Assembly: GCA_946902985.2 (NCBI GenBank)
Contig: OX336389.2
Span: 793,910,979 to 793,974,978, forward strand
From: Meconema thalassinum
Lineage: Eukaryota > Arthropoda > Insecta > Orthoptera > Tettigoniidae
Reading direction: 5' to 3'
Length of the DNA: 64,000 nucleotides
The notes beneath the pieces were generated by a model. The model worked only from the letters and a program-made list of their open reading frames with translations, searched no databases and was not told where the DNA came from. The stretch's first letter is position 1. The number at the start of each line of letters is the position of its first letter. A program made the position numbers and the translations under genes. Below are positions 23,030-34,734 of the stretch, piece after piece.

Positions 23030-23700
23030 TTAATCGCTTCATAAATAAATTATAAGCATTAGGAAATGTAGTACGAAATAGTACACAATAGAAATTTTTG
23101 TTAAAGCACGTCATTAATTGCTTTATAAATAATTATAAACATTAGGAAATGTTGAAGCATGAAGTAGTCAACATTAGGATTTGTTGTAAAAGCATGGCAT
23201 CAATTGCTTGATAAATAAATTGTAAACAATAGGAAATGTTGTAGTATGAAATAGTAAACAATATTCTGTAAATTGTTGTTATAGCATGAATTGATTGCTT
23301 TCTAAATAATTATAAACATTAGAAAATGTTGTAGTATGAAATAGTTAACAATATAAATTGTTGTTAAAGCATGAATTGATTGCTTTCTAAGTAATTATAA
23401 ACATTACGAAATGTTAAAGCATGAATTAGTAAATATTACAAATTGTTGTTAACACATGTCATTAATTGCCGTATAAATAAGATTTAAACATTAGGAAATA
23501 TTGTTAAAGCATGTCATTGCTTTATAAATAATTGTAAACATTAGGAAAGGTTGGAGCATGAAGTAGTCAACATTAGGAATTGTTGTAAAAGCATGTAATT
23601 AATTGCTACATTATAAATAAATTGTAAACATTAGGAAATATTGTAGTATGGAATAGTAAACAATAGAAATTGTTGTTAAAGCATGAATTGATTGCTTTCC
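23030..23700. repeat. Minisatellite array 1, about eight diverged units of 80-90 bp
   Basis: Recurring elements are ATTGCTTTATAAATAA, AAACATTAGGAAATGTTG, TAGTATGAAATAGTAAACAA and ATTGTTGTTAAAGCATG. Units vary in length and identity (roughly 75-90%), so the array is old. No open frame runs through it. Confidence 0.85.
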
Positions 23701-23809
23701 TCAGACAAGCTTAAAGTTGCAAACCTTCTACCGTGTTGATCAAGAAAGAACAATCTATATATATTCAACATATCGGATAGGGTAACCAGTTTGAAACCTG
23801 AAATTATAC

Positions 23810-24808
23810 GAGTTGCTATAAAAATACGCAATACGCCGTGGCAACAAGTGGCTAACCTTATTATAAACAATTATGACGTGACAACTTGTGGCTTACCTTA
23901 TTATAAACAATTATGACGTTGCAACATATGTTCCGCATACTAATATCAACAATATCACCTTTTATATACAATAAGAATTATTATGTGGCGACTTATGTTC
24001 CACACACTCATATCAACAATATCACCTCCTATAAACAATAGTCATTATAATGTGGCGACTTATGTTCCAAGCACTAATATCAACAATATCACCTCTTATA
24101 AACAATAGGCATTATGATGAGGTGACGTGTGTTCTACACACTAATATCAACAATATCATCTCCTATAAGCAATAGGCATTATGACGTAGCAATTTGTGTT
24201 CCACAGACTAATATCAACAATATTACCTACTGTAAAATATAGGCATTAAGATGTGGCGACTTGTGTTCCACACACTAATATCAACAATATCATCTCCTAT
24301 AAACAGTAGGCATTATGATGTGGCGACTTGTGTTCCACACACTAATATCAACAATATCACCTCTTATAAACAATAGGCATTATGATGAGGTGACGTGTGT
24401 TCTACACACTAATATCAACAATATAATCTCCTATAAACAATAGCCATTATGATGTGGCGACTTGTGTTCCACACACTAATATCAACAATATCACCTCCTA
24501 TAAACAATCACCTCCTATAAATAATAGGCATTATGATGATTTAATAATAATGTTATTTGTTTTACGTCCCTTTTAACTACACTGGCTTTTAGAGACGCCG
24601 AGGTGCCGGAATTTTGCCCCGAAGGGGATCTTTAACGTGCCAGTACATCTACTGACACGGCTCCCTCGCATTTGCGCACCCTCAAGCATTATGATGAGGT
24701 GACGTGTGTTCTACACACTAATATCAACAATATCACCTCCTCTAAACAGTAGGCATTATGATGTGGCGACTTGTGTTCCACACACTAATATCAACAATAT
24801 CATCTCGA
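23810..24808. repeat. Minisatellite array 2, left part, about 66-bp unit
   Basis: The unit core is ATGTGGCGACTTGTGTTCCA, then CACTAATATCAACAATATCA and CCTCCTATAAACAATAGGCA. About a dozen units are readable before the SINE fragment at 24537-24686, and about two after it. The array resumes at 26428 after the Helitron-like insertion. Confidence 0.88.
24537..24686 (-). repeat. SINE family C fragment inside minisatellite array 2
   Basis: On the plus strand it starts with the TTAATAATAATG tail and reads GTTATTTGTTTTACGTCCC, GACGCCGAGGTGCCGGAATT and TTTAACGTGCCAGTACATCT. It breaks off before the tRNA-like head, so it is 5' truncated. The minisatellite sequence continues on both sides (GCATTATGATGA). 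Confidence 0.75.
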
Positions 24809-25566
24809 TCTCTACTTAGTATAAAACAAAGTCCCTGATTCTTGGATGTTACTGGTAAACTCGAGAACCACTGGATGGATTTTGATGCGGTTTTCACCAT
24901 TCTGTAACGGATAACTCGAGGATGATTTCTGTAGACAATAATTTATTTATGATCAAAGGAAGCCAAGCAGTGACGATTTCAGTGGAAAGGTAAAAAAAAA
25001 CTGGCGCCCGAGAGCTTTGTAAGCTTACGCTGGGCAAACCGTTAAAAATATCTAAATACTATGAGTGTAAGAATTGTTCATTATGAAATGTTCTACAAAA
25101 ACGTCCATGAGAGCATATGTCTATCTTCATTACATCGCCCACTATAAGTGTTTTTACGTTTTAACTTCTTCCAACCATGTCCATTCAACTACTGAGGCGT
25201 CAGTTTACGAGCTAGTTAAGGGCGAGTCTATCATCCCTGTTACAGCCTAGCTAGGGGGCGAACCTATTGCCCCAGATACAGCCAGCAGCAAATTGTTGAG
25301 TCGTGTTGAGTTAAGACTTCTGAGAAGGGTGGTTGTGTTTGGAGTTTCCCTGGAAGTGCAACTCGGGTTTTTTTCATTTCGCCTGTGGAACACAGTCATG
25401 TTAAGATTGGACGGAAGAGGTATTTGAGTTTCATTTACCTCGCCATTCACTGGAAGTGCAACTCTCATTTCGACTGTGAACTTTTCGTTCCGCAAAATTC
25501 ACAGTCAATTTAAGATAGGACGGAAGGGGCATTATATTATATTAAATTATACTGATTGGCGTATAA
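24809..25566 (+). mobile_element. Helitron-like element, unit 1 (3' end missing)
   Basis: The 5' end is TCTCTACTTAGTATAAAACA after an A, followed by ACTCGAGAACCACTGGATGG and TTTTGATGCGGTTTTCACCA, a motif style frequent near the 5' end of arthropod Helitrons. It is followed directly, head to tail, by a second copy. It lacks the 3' hairpin and CTAG end, and contains a diverged internal duplication of the TTAAGAT(T/A)GGACGGAAG segment. It is non-autonomous, with no Rep/helicase coding. Confidence 0.65.
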
Positions 25567-26427
25567 TCTCTACTTAGTATAAAACAAAGTCCCCGATTCT
25601 TGGATGTTACGGATAATCTCGAGAACCACTGAATGGATTTTGATGCGGTTTTTACCATTCTGTAAAGGATATCTCGAGGAAGGTTCCTATAGAAAATAAT
25701 TTATTTATTATCAAAGGAAGTCAATCACTAACGATTTCAGTGAAAAGGTCGAAAAAGACACAAACTGGCGTCCGTGCGCTTTTTAAGCTTACGCTGGGCA
25801 AACCGTAAAAAATATCTATATATTATGAGTGTAAGAATTGTTCAGAACGAAACGTCCTACAAAAAAAAGCCCGGGAGAGCAAATCTCTATCTACAATACA
25901 TCGCTTACTATAAGTTTTGTTACGTTTCATTTCTTCCAACAATCTCCATTCATTTACTGAGGCAACAGTTTACGAACTAGCTAGGAGCGAGTCTATCATC
26001 CCAGTTACAGCTTAGCTAGCGGACGAGCTTATTGCCTCAGATACAGCCAGCAGCAATCTGTCGAGTCGTGTTGAGTTAAAAACTTTAGAGAAGACTGGTT
26101 GTGTTTGGAGATTCCCTGGAAGTGGAACTCGACTTTTCTTCATTTCGTCTGTGAACTTTTCGTTCCGCAAATTTCACAGTCAAGTTAAGATTGGACGGAA
26201 GGGGCATTTGTGTTTCATGCACCTCGCCATTCTTAAATTACGTCTGGCAAGAATTTGTTGCACATGGATCTCCATGATAATATAATTAATAGTCCAGTCA
26301 GTGATTTTAACCCATCATGCCGAGACGAAAAACGGATATTGGTCGTTGTTCATTGACATTGGAAAAAAGCGCTTATCACGTAAGGCATTCATAACTGTTC
26401 CCGGGCGAAGCCGGGTTGGGTTGCTAG
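25567..26427 (+). mobile_element. Helitron-like element, unit 2, with 3' hairpin and CTAG end
   Basis: It starts with the same TCTCTACTTAGTATAAAACA as unit 1 and ends CCCGGGCGAAGCCGGG, TTGGGTTG, CTAG, followed by T. The hairpin (CCCGG/CCGGG) a few bases before CTRR, insertion between A and T, and absence of a target duplication are the Helitron hallmarks. It interrupts minisatellite array 2, which resumes at TCTCCCATAAACAATTGCCA. Length 861 bp; no coding capacity. Confidence 0.72.
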
Positions 26428-26690
26428 TCTCCCATAAACAATTGCCATTATAATGAGGCGACTTGTGTTCCATACACTAATATCAATGCTATAAACAATC
26501 ACCTCCTATAAATAATAGGCATTATGATATGGCGACTTGTGTTCCACACACTGATATCAACAATATCACCTATAAACAATGGGCATTATGATGTGGAGAC
26601 TTGTATTCCACACACTAATATCAACAATATCACCTATAAACAATGGGCATTATGATGTGGAGACTTGTGTTCCACACACTTATAGCAGTG
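26428..26690. repeat. Minisatellite array 2, right part
   Basis: About four 66-bp units (CACACTAATATCAACAATAT, GGGCATTATGATGTGGAGAC) resume after the Helitron-like insertion. Confidence 0.85.
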
Positions 26691-27839
26691 TATTTTAATC
26701 TAGGTTATCCCAAAAAGAAATTACCATTACGATAAACACGGCATCTCAACTTGAGATCATATTAACTACGAATGATTATGTTGACATAAACGTCTGTCAA
26801 ACGAGATTTGGAAATAGCCTATCAAAAGACATAGTGATGAATGCATCGATTATAGTGAGATTAGAGGTCGACCAGTATCAACTATTAAAATCTTAAATTA
26901 CGTGGGTCATTATGACGAGGAAAGGGCGATGGACATACTCAAACTTTACAAGGACCACAAGCTACAAACAGGAGAATATCTCGACACAATACCCGACTTG
27001 ATGATTTATGTGATCTAATCATGGTTTCTGGGCGGCGCGCCCTGGCGTCGATAATGGTCATCGAGACGTCTACCCACGCCTCCGGGAAGTCGTCTCCACA
27101 TAGCGTCAGACACTAGCATCCCTGCTACCAAATATCCCATCGTGTATTCTAGCAATCCATGTCGCGGCGCCACCTTCCCACTCGGATGCGACGTATCTCC
27201 TACGTCACGAAAGCGTATACACCGGCCATCGAGAATCTTCTTCTACGCATTTGTATTACGCCAGAATTAAATAGTATAATACGAACACTATTAATATGAC
27301 GGACCACGGATGACGTCACGGGTCACTACTCCTTTTATAGAAAGCACAGTTCAAAATAAGCCCCACTTTACAAATAGGATAGAACGTCGTAATCAGAGTT
27401 TTCAGTTTTGCGTGCACAGTTTGAAAAGCACTTTCAGCCAATATCGAAGTAATTATATTTTTTTTTTTTTAATTTGTGTGCATAGTTTGGAAAACACTTC
27501 TGAATAACAATTTCACCAAAATATAACAACCTTGGTATACCCACTTGACCCGAGTAAGACTTCTCGATTGGCTGTACCGAATACCATCGCCCGATATGAT
27601 TGACTTGCTCACTTTCTCGGTCCGCATTGCATTTCACTACCCGAGCGGCTATACCTAGGCTGACTCAAGCGTCTCAGCACACGTTACCAGACTGCACAGC
27701 GCAACCGGAACAACTGAGCACCACAATGGCCTATGCAACAAATCGACAACTGGCCTGAGTATCATTGCGCGCACAGTAGGCATTGTCATATAAAGCGAGG
27801 TCAAAACTCCTCACCTAATGAGTGGTTCTACGCTTCTCC
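26691..27839. other. Stretch without a supported gene, with a GC-rich block at 27020-27240
   Basis: The GC-rich block (GGGCGGCGCGCCCTGGCGTC, then GTCGCGGCGCCACCTTCCC) lies in AT-rich DNA and could be a fragment of another LTR. It has no recognisable ends. The right part flanks the Ty3 element. Confidence 0.4.
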
Positions 27840-27843
27840 ATTC

Positions 27844-30800
27844 TGAACCCTTGCAAAGAAGCTTATGAGACTCAGTTTCGGGGGGTGTAACAGTCCATAT
27901 CGTAAGTTGTTGTTAAAGCGCTTCAGTAACATGCAGGGTAACATATAACAAAATAACATGCAGGAAAAAGTGAAGCCAGGGTTATAACAAATGAATTTAA
28001 TTACAGATCATCTATTTACAAAAATGAATTAACAAACAAAACTCCCATAATGACTCCCACTGAATAAATTAAATTTGCCAAAACTAGGCCAAATCTCAGG
28101 AGAGATTATTACTCGGACCAAGTGTCCCCCCAAAAAAAATCAACAATAATGACAATGTATGCGCGAGTGCTGTTCTACATGCTTCACGATGAGTACAATT
28201 GAATGCATGATTCGTCATCATCCGGAATAAACTTTCAGAAGACGAATCCGCATTACTTAGAGCTAGACAGACGTGGGGAACAACTATACAACACTTAAAA
28301 CTAAACCGACACTTCCTATACTTTATAAAAAACACAATAATTTCCGCAAGAAATTGGAATCAAAACTGCCGTAGCAAAACATTACTGCCTAAAAATTAGG
28401 ACTTCTCACAAATCAACACAAGTAAGTTAACACGTGACCAACAAAAGAAATACACATATGACCGCCGTCATTTTTTCGAGGATAATACCACTACACCACA
28501 CGGGTGTCACACACTAACTTACATGAACTGAGTCATAGAACAAATCACTAGGCTCAAAGCCAACATTTACATCATTAACACAATATTCCATCCATACGAC
28601 ATGCAATAATCCGTCACAAACATGGCGAACTCCCGAATTAATTATGGTTCAAAATAACCATCACAAAGAACAGGTTTGCTAAATGAAAGCTTAAAGGGGC
28701 CAGTCGGACAACAGGACTGCCTAACAAAATAAGTCACCAGGCTAGACGGGCGATTCGTGGAACATCTGCATATCTGTCAACCCACGTGTCAAAATAACCT
28801 CGACCTCCCAAGGCACGGGATCGAGTCTCGAAGAAGCGTGCCCCAAAGCACAATAATACGTGTGTGTGTGTCAGAACAAAAATATATCTCAGCATTTCCC
28901 CTAGGAAATCCAAGAATCAGCATATGGACAAGGAACAGTGGTCTCCTCGGAGCACCCTGCCTTTCCATCAAAATACAACAACAACAAATATGAGGGCGGT
29001 AGGACCTCTACCCCTCTTCACGTAGAATCAAAACACACACGTGACACAATAACACACACACAAACACACGTATGGGTTTGACAGACCCTGAAATAAAATG
29101 ACATAAATATTTTCCACCTGCTGGCGCCTCCGTTCTATGCCTGTGACTATCGAACCTGAAAAGGACTCAAAAAAATTAAAAAAATTAGAACTAAGGTGTT
29201 CTACAATTACCTCTTAATTTGTTGCGCTCGGCAACCCTAATATGAATAATAACCTGTTCAGCAAACATCTTACAGTAATTACCTCCCTTTCCTATGAAAA
29301 AAAATATGAACTTTAATAAAGCACCACTTATCGAACGTAACGGGTTTCGCATTCGCATGGATAAAAATCACGTACACGTGCCGTGTATACTAAATATGAC
29401 TCCAAAGAATAATACTACACAACAAACAACTTTGGCCACGCGCCAACGTACATTTAAAACATTTAGTGTCGGTGCAAGAAAAACAATCTAAAACAAGAAA
29501 AAGAAGAAAATGAACTATTTACAAAGTTCCCCCGCCGTATCTAACTACATATTGAATGATCAATTTTTTTACATCACCGTATCAGCTTGTAGAACATATA
29601 ACTTCCATCTCGGCTCATTTCCCTACGGGAAATTAGCCCTCCATCGTTGTCTTCGTAGAAGCGTTGGACATCACTCCGGCTCCTGACCACACGTCGGACA
29701 TCTTGGTGTAGTCTCCTCGACAGAAAAGTTCAGTGTTATTATAAAATGCCTGGCTATAATCGCTTGTGAGTTACTAATTTCGCCCACGATTGTCCTATGC
29801 GATTAATCAACGAAGACTTTCCCTAGCTCTCGCTTACACACGCACAATACTGTCGTGACTTACCTGGCCTGTGAGACGTTCTGGCAGGTTGACAGCTCCT
29901 CCGTCGATTTTCCCTACTAGCCGAGCGGTTTTCTAGATAAGGGAACTTGAGGTTTCACAGACTCGTCCCGGAACTACCGGAATAAAAGATGAAATTCCCT
30001 ATGGACTACTGCCGATTTATTAAGCCCTTGGCAGTCGAAATATATATACACTATATACAATTTATGTGAAGTTACTGCTGGAAGTGCACGCAGGTCTGTA
30101 ATAGCGCTACTAAGTCTTACTGATACTTGACATCTAGTGTGTCTCGCGCGAGGCTGAATTCTGCTCGCGCGCGTTACGACGTTACTCTGGCAAGAACTGA
30201 GGCGTGAGAGCTACTGTTACTCTGCCGATCCACTACTCTGCAAGTCTCTGTGACTACTACTCTGATACTCTGTAATAACTCTGTCGCTCGCCATTTTGGA
30301 TACCATTATATCCCACTGGAGATGACCCAAAGTCCATCTTCCCCTTCCACTGAGGCCTGGTCCGTTTCATCCTCAGTGCCTTAGCAAGTGCTGCTCCCTA
30401 AGCTAGCGGCAAAATCCCCATACTCGTGTCTACGTGACATTCCAAGGTTCAATTTCTGGCCTGGCTTGTGACAATGAATCACTCTCTCTACAATACAAAG
30501 TGCTCGACCAACGTACTGTTGTACTATCAATATTTACAGACCTCAGTACACATCCTGGCTTCAGCAATCCTATCTCCTCCAGAAATACATCTCTGGCTTA
30601 CAAATGCTCACATCCAACTTAGTAATAATAATAATAACTCTATTGCCCTTATGTATAATGTTCCTTCGAACCGCAGTCCTGGGTTCTGAATCATGGAGGT
30701 TCACAGTCACGACAATACAGCACTTGAAAAAATACAATAAAAATTTACATGAACTATACACTTCAAACCCATCGTCACTGGCTTGACAATACAAGTTTTA

Positions 30801-31603
30801 AATCTGACCGTCTCGCAGTCGTTATCTCGCTCGGTAATCTCTACTGCTCTTGTGAACCTCCGCTCGCGTTGAGCGCTAATTGGAATGTTACTCAAGTCTT
30901 GCCCCTAAGAGCTGAAAATAGTTGTCTTCAAATAAAGTAGAGTTTTAAAATCACCACGCAAACTGGCGTGAAGTTAGCTCACCAGAGCTCAATACGGTTG
31001 ACATCGAATAATATTAGAGCTTTAAAAATCACTACGCAAACTGGCGTGAAGTTAGCTCCCCAGAGCTCAAACAGTATTACTCCGAAACAGCGTCTCGTCG
31101 ATCAATTTATTGGAAACTGACAGAGTGAGGAGGAGTGGGGTGAATTAAGAAAAATTTTCTAGAGTTTTCATCTCACACACATGGGACTAGTGTCAATCTT
31201 CATCATTTAATTCAAACGTCTCAGCGCACTCTTGCGGAGATAATTCGGATCGGCGGTTCTTTAGATAATCAATTCCGCGCGCTTTTTACCAGTGATGCCA
31301 CCCATCGCGTGGTTTTGGCTTGGTCTCTCCTGATTGGGTGATTCAATCGTAGGTCGGTTGCAAGGAAACTCGTGACCATCCCCTTATGCCTCCAATTCTG
31401 GCGCATGTTGTTACACAATTTGGCCTTGAACTCAGCTTACCCGGCCGTCCTCAAGAATAGCTACCAAGCTCTGCTTCTGTGGCAATCATTGCAACACGCT
31501 AACTTGCCTTCCTCTTTGTCAACTTCCACAAGTACTGCCTGGGCCGCAGTAATAATAATAATAAATCATGAATACTTATTTATCGCAGATTAATAAGGGT
31601 TCA
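27844..31603 (-). repeat. 3' LTR of the Ty3 element (contains a nested solo LTR)
   Basis: It is 3760 bp as found, and 2892 bp without the 864-bp insert and its 4-bp duplication, against 2893 bp for the partner at 38351-41243. Open frames inside (for example near 28096 and 28757) recur in the partner LTR and have no family resemblance, so they are not genes. The element reads leftward, so this is the downstream LTR. Confidence 0.95.
29851..30714. mobile_element. Nested 864-bp solo LTR
   Basis: The ends are TGTCGTGACT and AGTCACGACA, a perfect 10-bp inverted terminal repeat of TG..CA type. The flanks are ATAC at 29847-29850 and 30715-30718. The sister LTR has the unoccupied site (CGCACAATACAACACTTG near 40349-40366). 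A 4-bp duplication with TG..CA ends fits an LTR left by recombination between the two LTRs of another LTR retrotransposon. It carries no coding sequence. Confidence 0.88.
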
Positions 31604-31943
31604 TTTATCCTCAGCAATGTTTTGAATTTCGAAGCAAGTGATTGATTTGGATTTCAAAAACAATATCCACAGTAGTAACAACAACATCTCTTTAGTACCT
31701 CGCTCAGCTGCTTGAGTGTACACTCCACTGACCCAATTAGTGTGCGCGCTCCGCCGGAATGTCATTCATACGTCTCGCTAGACCTCCCCTTCTCCTCACG
31801 TGATTACCACTCCTGTCGTCTCAGCTGTCTTGTTGTTTACTAACAAAGCACGCTCTCTCCCAGGCGCTCCACGGCCACGTACATTTGAGTGTTGGCTCTC
31901 GAAATAAAATTCTGCAATAATGATTCTGCACACATAATCCTGC
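31604..31943 (-). other. Region between integrase end and 3' LTR
   Basis: 340 bp with no env-like frame. On the minus strand it ends GCTGAGGATAAA immediately before the LTR, a weak purine-rich candidate for the polypurine tract. Confidence 0.5.
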
Positions 31944-32768
31944 TTATTCATCAAACGGTTCTCTTCTGTAATATGGTTTTAAGTTGGCGCAATTGAAGAC
32001 AGATTTAGCACCAGTGCTCACTTCTTCAAGTCTGTAAGCATAGTTACCCAGATTCTTAATGACACGGAACGGGCCAATACATTTTGGACAGAATTTTGCA
32101 AACACTTTGTTTTTGGGATCAGATATCGGTGGTCTGCGGACAAGCACTAGTTCTTGTTCCTGTAATTCCCGGTGAAACTTCTTTCCTCTGTACCTTCTCA
32201 GTCTTCGGTCCGCTTGGTTCCTCATGTGCTCTCTCGTTCGCTGAATTCGCAACTCATGCTCTAATAGTGGATCCCTTGGACATGGTATAATCTTGTCCCA
32301 AGATCTCTCTGGCAACCTGTTGTGGTGTACAATTAGTGGGACTTGACCCGTCGACTCGTGCTTAGTGGTGTTCATGCACATCTCAATATCTCCTACTTTG
32401 TCAACCCACTTATTATGATCGTTAGGAATCATTACTCTGTAATACTTGGCAACACAGCGAATCGTTCTCTCGCTCGGATTCCCACAAGGATGACGAATGC
32501 TCGAAAATATATGTTTTATCCCTAGGCTCTCTAGACCTTGCCTAAAAACATTGCTCGTGAAATAAGTACCATGGTCTGATAAAATGGATTCCCGCTTCCC
32601 AAGCATCGGAATAACTTTATTCTGAATTCTACTGAGGACTTGTTTTGATGTCGTCTTCTGGATTGGACATAACACTACCATCTTTGAAAATACATCGGCA
32701 CACACCAGAAGGTGTCGGCATCCACGTTTCCCTTTAACCAGAGGGCCAAAACAGTCGATAGCGAGCAT
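31944..32768 (-). pseudogene. pol: Integrase catalytic core and C-terminal domain (Ty3 copy 2)
   Basis: The frame contains the D-D-E residues: AIDCFGPL, ILSDHGTYFTSNVF and NPSERTIR, then the C-terminal region with WVDKVGDIEMCMN and KCIGPFRVIKNLGNYAYRLEE before LKPYYRREPFDE. It is entered from the upstream pol frame through an A-run (near 32776) where one extra base seems to have been gained; upstream the frame ends LLPQKTMRDA. The integrase would insert cDNA into the host genome. The shown ATG is internal, not a genuine start. Confidence 0.9.
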
Positions 32769-34734
32769 CTCGCATGGTTTTTTGAGGTAATAGTGGTCTT
32801 GGAGGTTGTTTCATAATGAAGTTGTTTGGTTTAGTGTGCTGGCACGCGTCACAAGTTCTTATTACTTCCACAATGGTGAATCGCATCTTTGGCCAAGTAA
32901 AAGTCTCCCCTATCGTAGCTTCTGTCTTGTCCGTGCCGATATGTGCTAGGCTCTCGTGGACATGCCACGTCAATCCTCTCTGTAGTGATGATGGAACTAG
33001 GATTCGCAGTTTGGTATGTTGCTCATCCACGTACTTATGCAAAAGGTTATTTAAGTAGTGAAATCTCGCTTCTTTAGCACGGGCTTCTCGGTATTCAGGT
33101 GAATCTGGTTGTAATTCCTTCCTGTAGAACTTGATCATCATCATCATCCATGGGTCTGCTTCTTGTTCCTTCCGATTTTCCTTTAGTTTCTCCAAAAACT
33201 CACGAGCCTTAGGTGTTAGTGTTATATGGTGAACTTCCGCTGTTACCTCGTTCTCATCTTCAGGATTCCTGCTCAAAGCATCTGGTATGATGTTCATCCT
33301 TCCGGGGCAATGCTCTATTGTAATGTCAAACTGCTGTATGTAGATGGACCACCGCGTAACTCTCTCACTTGCCATCGTCGTCTTGAATAGAAATGTCAGT
33401 GCATGGTGGTCGGTTCTGACAATAATGGAATAACCGAAAATCATCTTGCGCCATAGTTGAAGAGAATATAAAATCGCTAGCAGCTCCAGCTCCGTCACAG
33501 TATAGTTCCTCTCGTGCTTCCTCAATTTTCGACTCGTAAATGCCAAATATGATCTCTTCTTGGGTTCTTTAGCGTCCTCTTGGTACAGCATAGCACCGAT
33601 TCCAATCAATGAAGCATCAGCTTGAATAATAAATTTCTTCTCGAAGTCTGGATACCCTAGCTTCACACAGTTCTCCAGTAAGTCTTTCGTAACTCTAAAG
33701 GACCTGTCGCACTCCTCATTCCACGACCATCGATTTGACTCCTTTAACATCTCTTGCATAGGTGCTACTGTTTCCGTGTATCCAGGACAATTCTCTTTGA
33801 AGAAACCTGTCACTCCCAAAAACGCTCTTACATGTTTGACTTTAGTTGGTGTGGGAAATTTCTTGATGGCATCAATTTTCGCCGGATTAGGTCTCACGCC
33901 CTCAACATCAATTATATGACCCAAATACAGAATCTCGCTCTGGCAAAAGTGTGATTTCTTCAGATTAATTTTGAAGTTCATGGTTCTCAAGTTATCCAGA
34001 AGTTTGTTTAGGTTTACCAAGTGTTCCTCCATTGTTTCAGATGCAATTAATATGTCGTCAACATATCTCGTAATGAAGCTCTTGACCTCCTCAGTCAGAT
34101 TCCTATCTAGTGCTCTTATCAGTGCACATCCAGCTGTTTTTACACCAAAGGGCATGCGAGACCAGATATAACTCTGGTTATCGAATAAAAACCCCGTCAA
34201 TAGTTGGGATTTTTCTTCAAGTTCAAGATGGTGGAAACTATTTGTCAAGTCGACGCTCGAATAAATCTTCTTCCCTCGGAAGCCCTTCAACACATCCTTG
34301 ATCCTAGGTGCTTGGTCATGCTCAACTAGCAGTTTACTGTTCAAAACTCGCGCGTCTAGGCATAACCTAATTGATCCATTTGGCTTGGCCACAGCCAATA
34401 TTGCGTTCAGGTACGGGGTTGCTGCTTTTCTTATCATGCCGGAATCTAATAAATTATTAATGATGTCCTTCACCTGAGCAAAATGTTTCTCTGGGATCGG
34501 GTACAATTTACTCTTAAATGGGGTCCAGTCAGTAACTTGCATGGCATATTGGAAATTCAAAACTTTTCCAGGGACGGTGTCGAAAGCTCCTTTATGAAAT
34601 CTCAAAATTTCTTCCAGTCTTTTTCTATCAGGTTCCCCGCTCCTGAAGTAGAATTTCAAATTTGGATCCGCTAATTTCTTCTTCCGCCAAATGTACCCAA
34701 AGCTCCTGCGAAATATCTCGGCTGTCAATTTCAA
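32734..34734 (-). pseudogene. pol: Reverse transcriptase, RNase H and integrase zinc domain (Ty3 copy 2)
   Basis: An uninterrupted 666-residue frame. RT has IRLCLDARVLN, YSSVDLTNSF (first Asp), PFGVKTAGCALIRAL and the catalytic YVDD (34054-34065). RNase H has IQADASLIG, TVTELELLAILYSL and RTDHHALTF. The tether ends PDALSRNP. The integrase H2C2 domain has H-x-x-x-AHIG and CDACQ. It then runs out of frame in the A-run near 32776. All RT and RNase H catalytic residues are present. Expression must come from the gag-pro frame, because the ATG at 34734 overlaps the upstream frame by about 107 bases. Confidence 0.93.

Noticed and set aside
27020..27240. GC-rich block as a CpG-island promoter
   Set aside because: No adjacent first exon or TATA/initiator pattern; more likely a transposon fragment.
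28096..28993. Open frames in the LTR (28096-28335, 28757-28993) repeated at 38602-38871 and 39265-39501
   Set aside because: They are duplicated only because they lie in the two LTRs. No domain, and composition like the surrounding non-coding LTR.
31604..31943. Envelope gene downstream of integrase
   Set aside because: Only 340 bp lie between integrase and the LTR, with no signal peptide or transmembrane-type frame.
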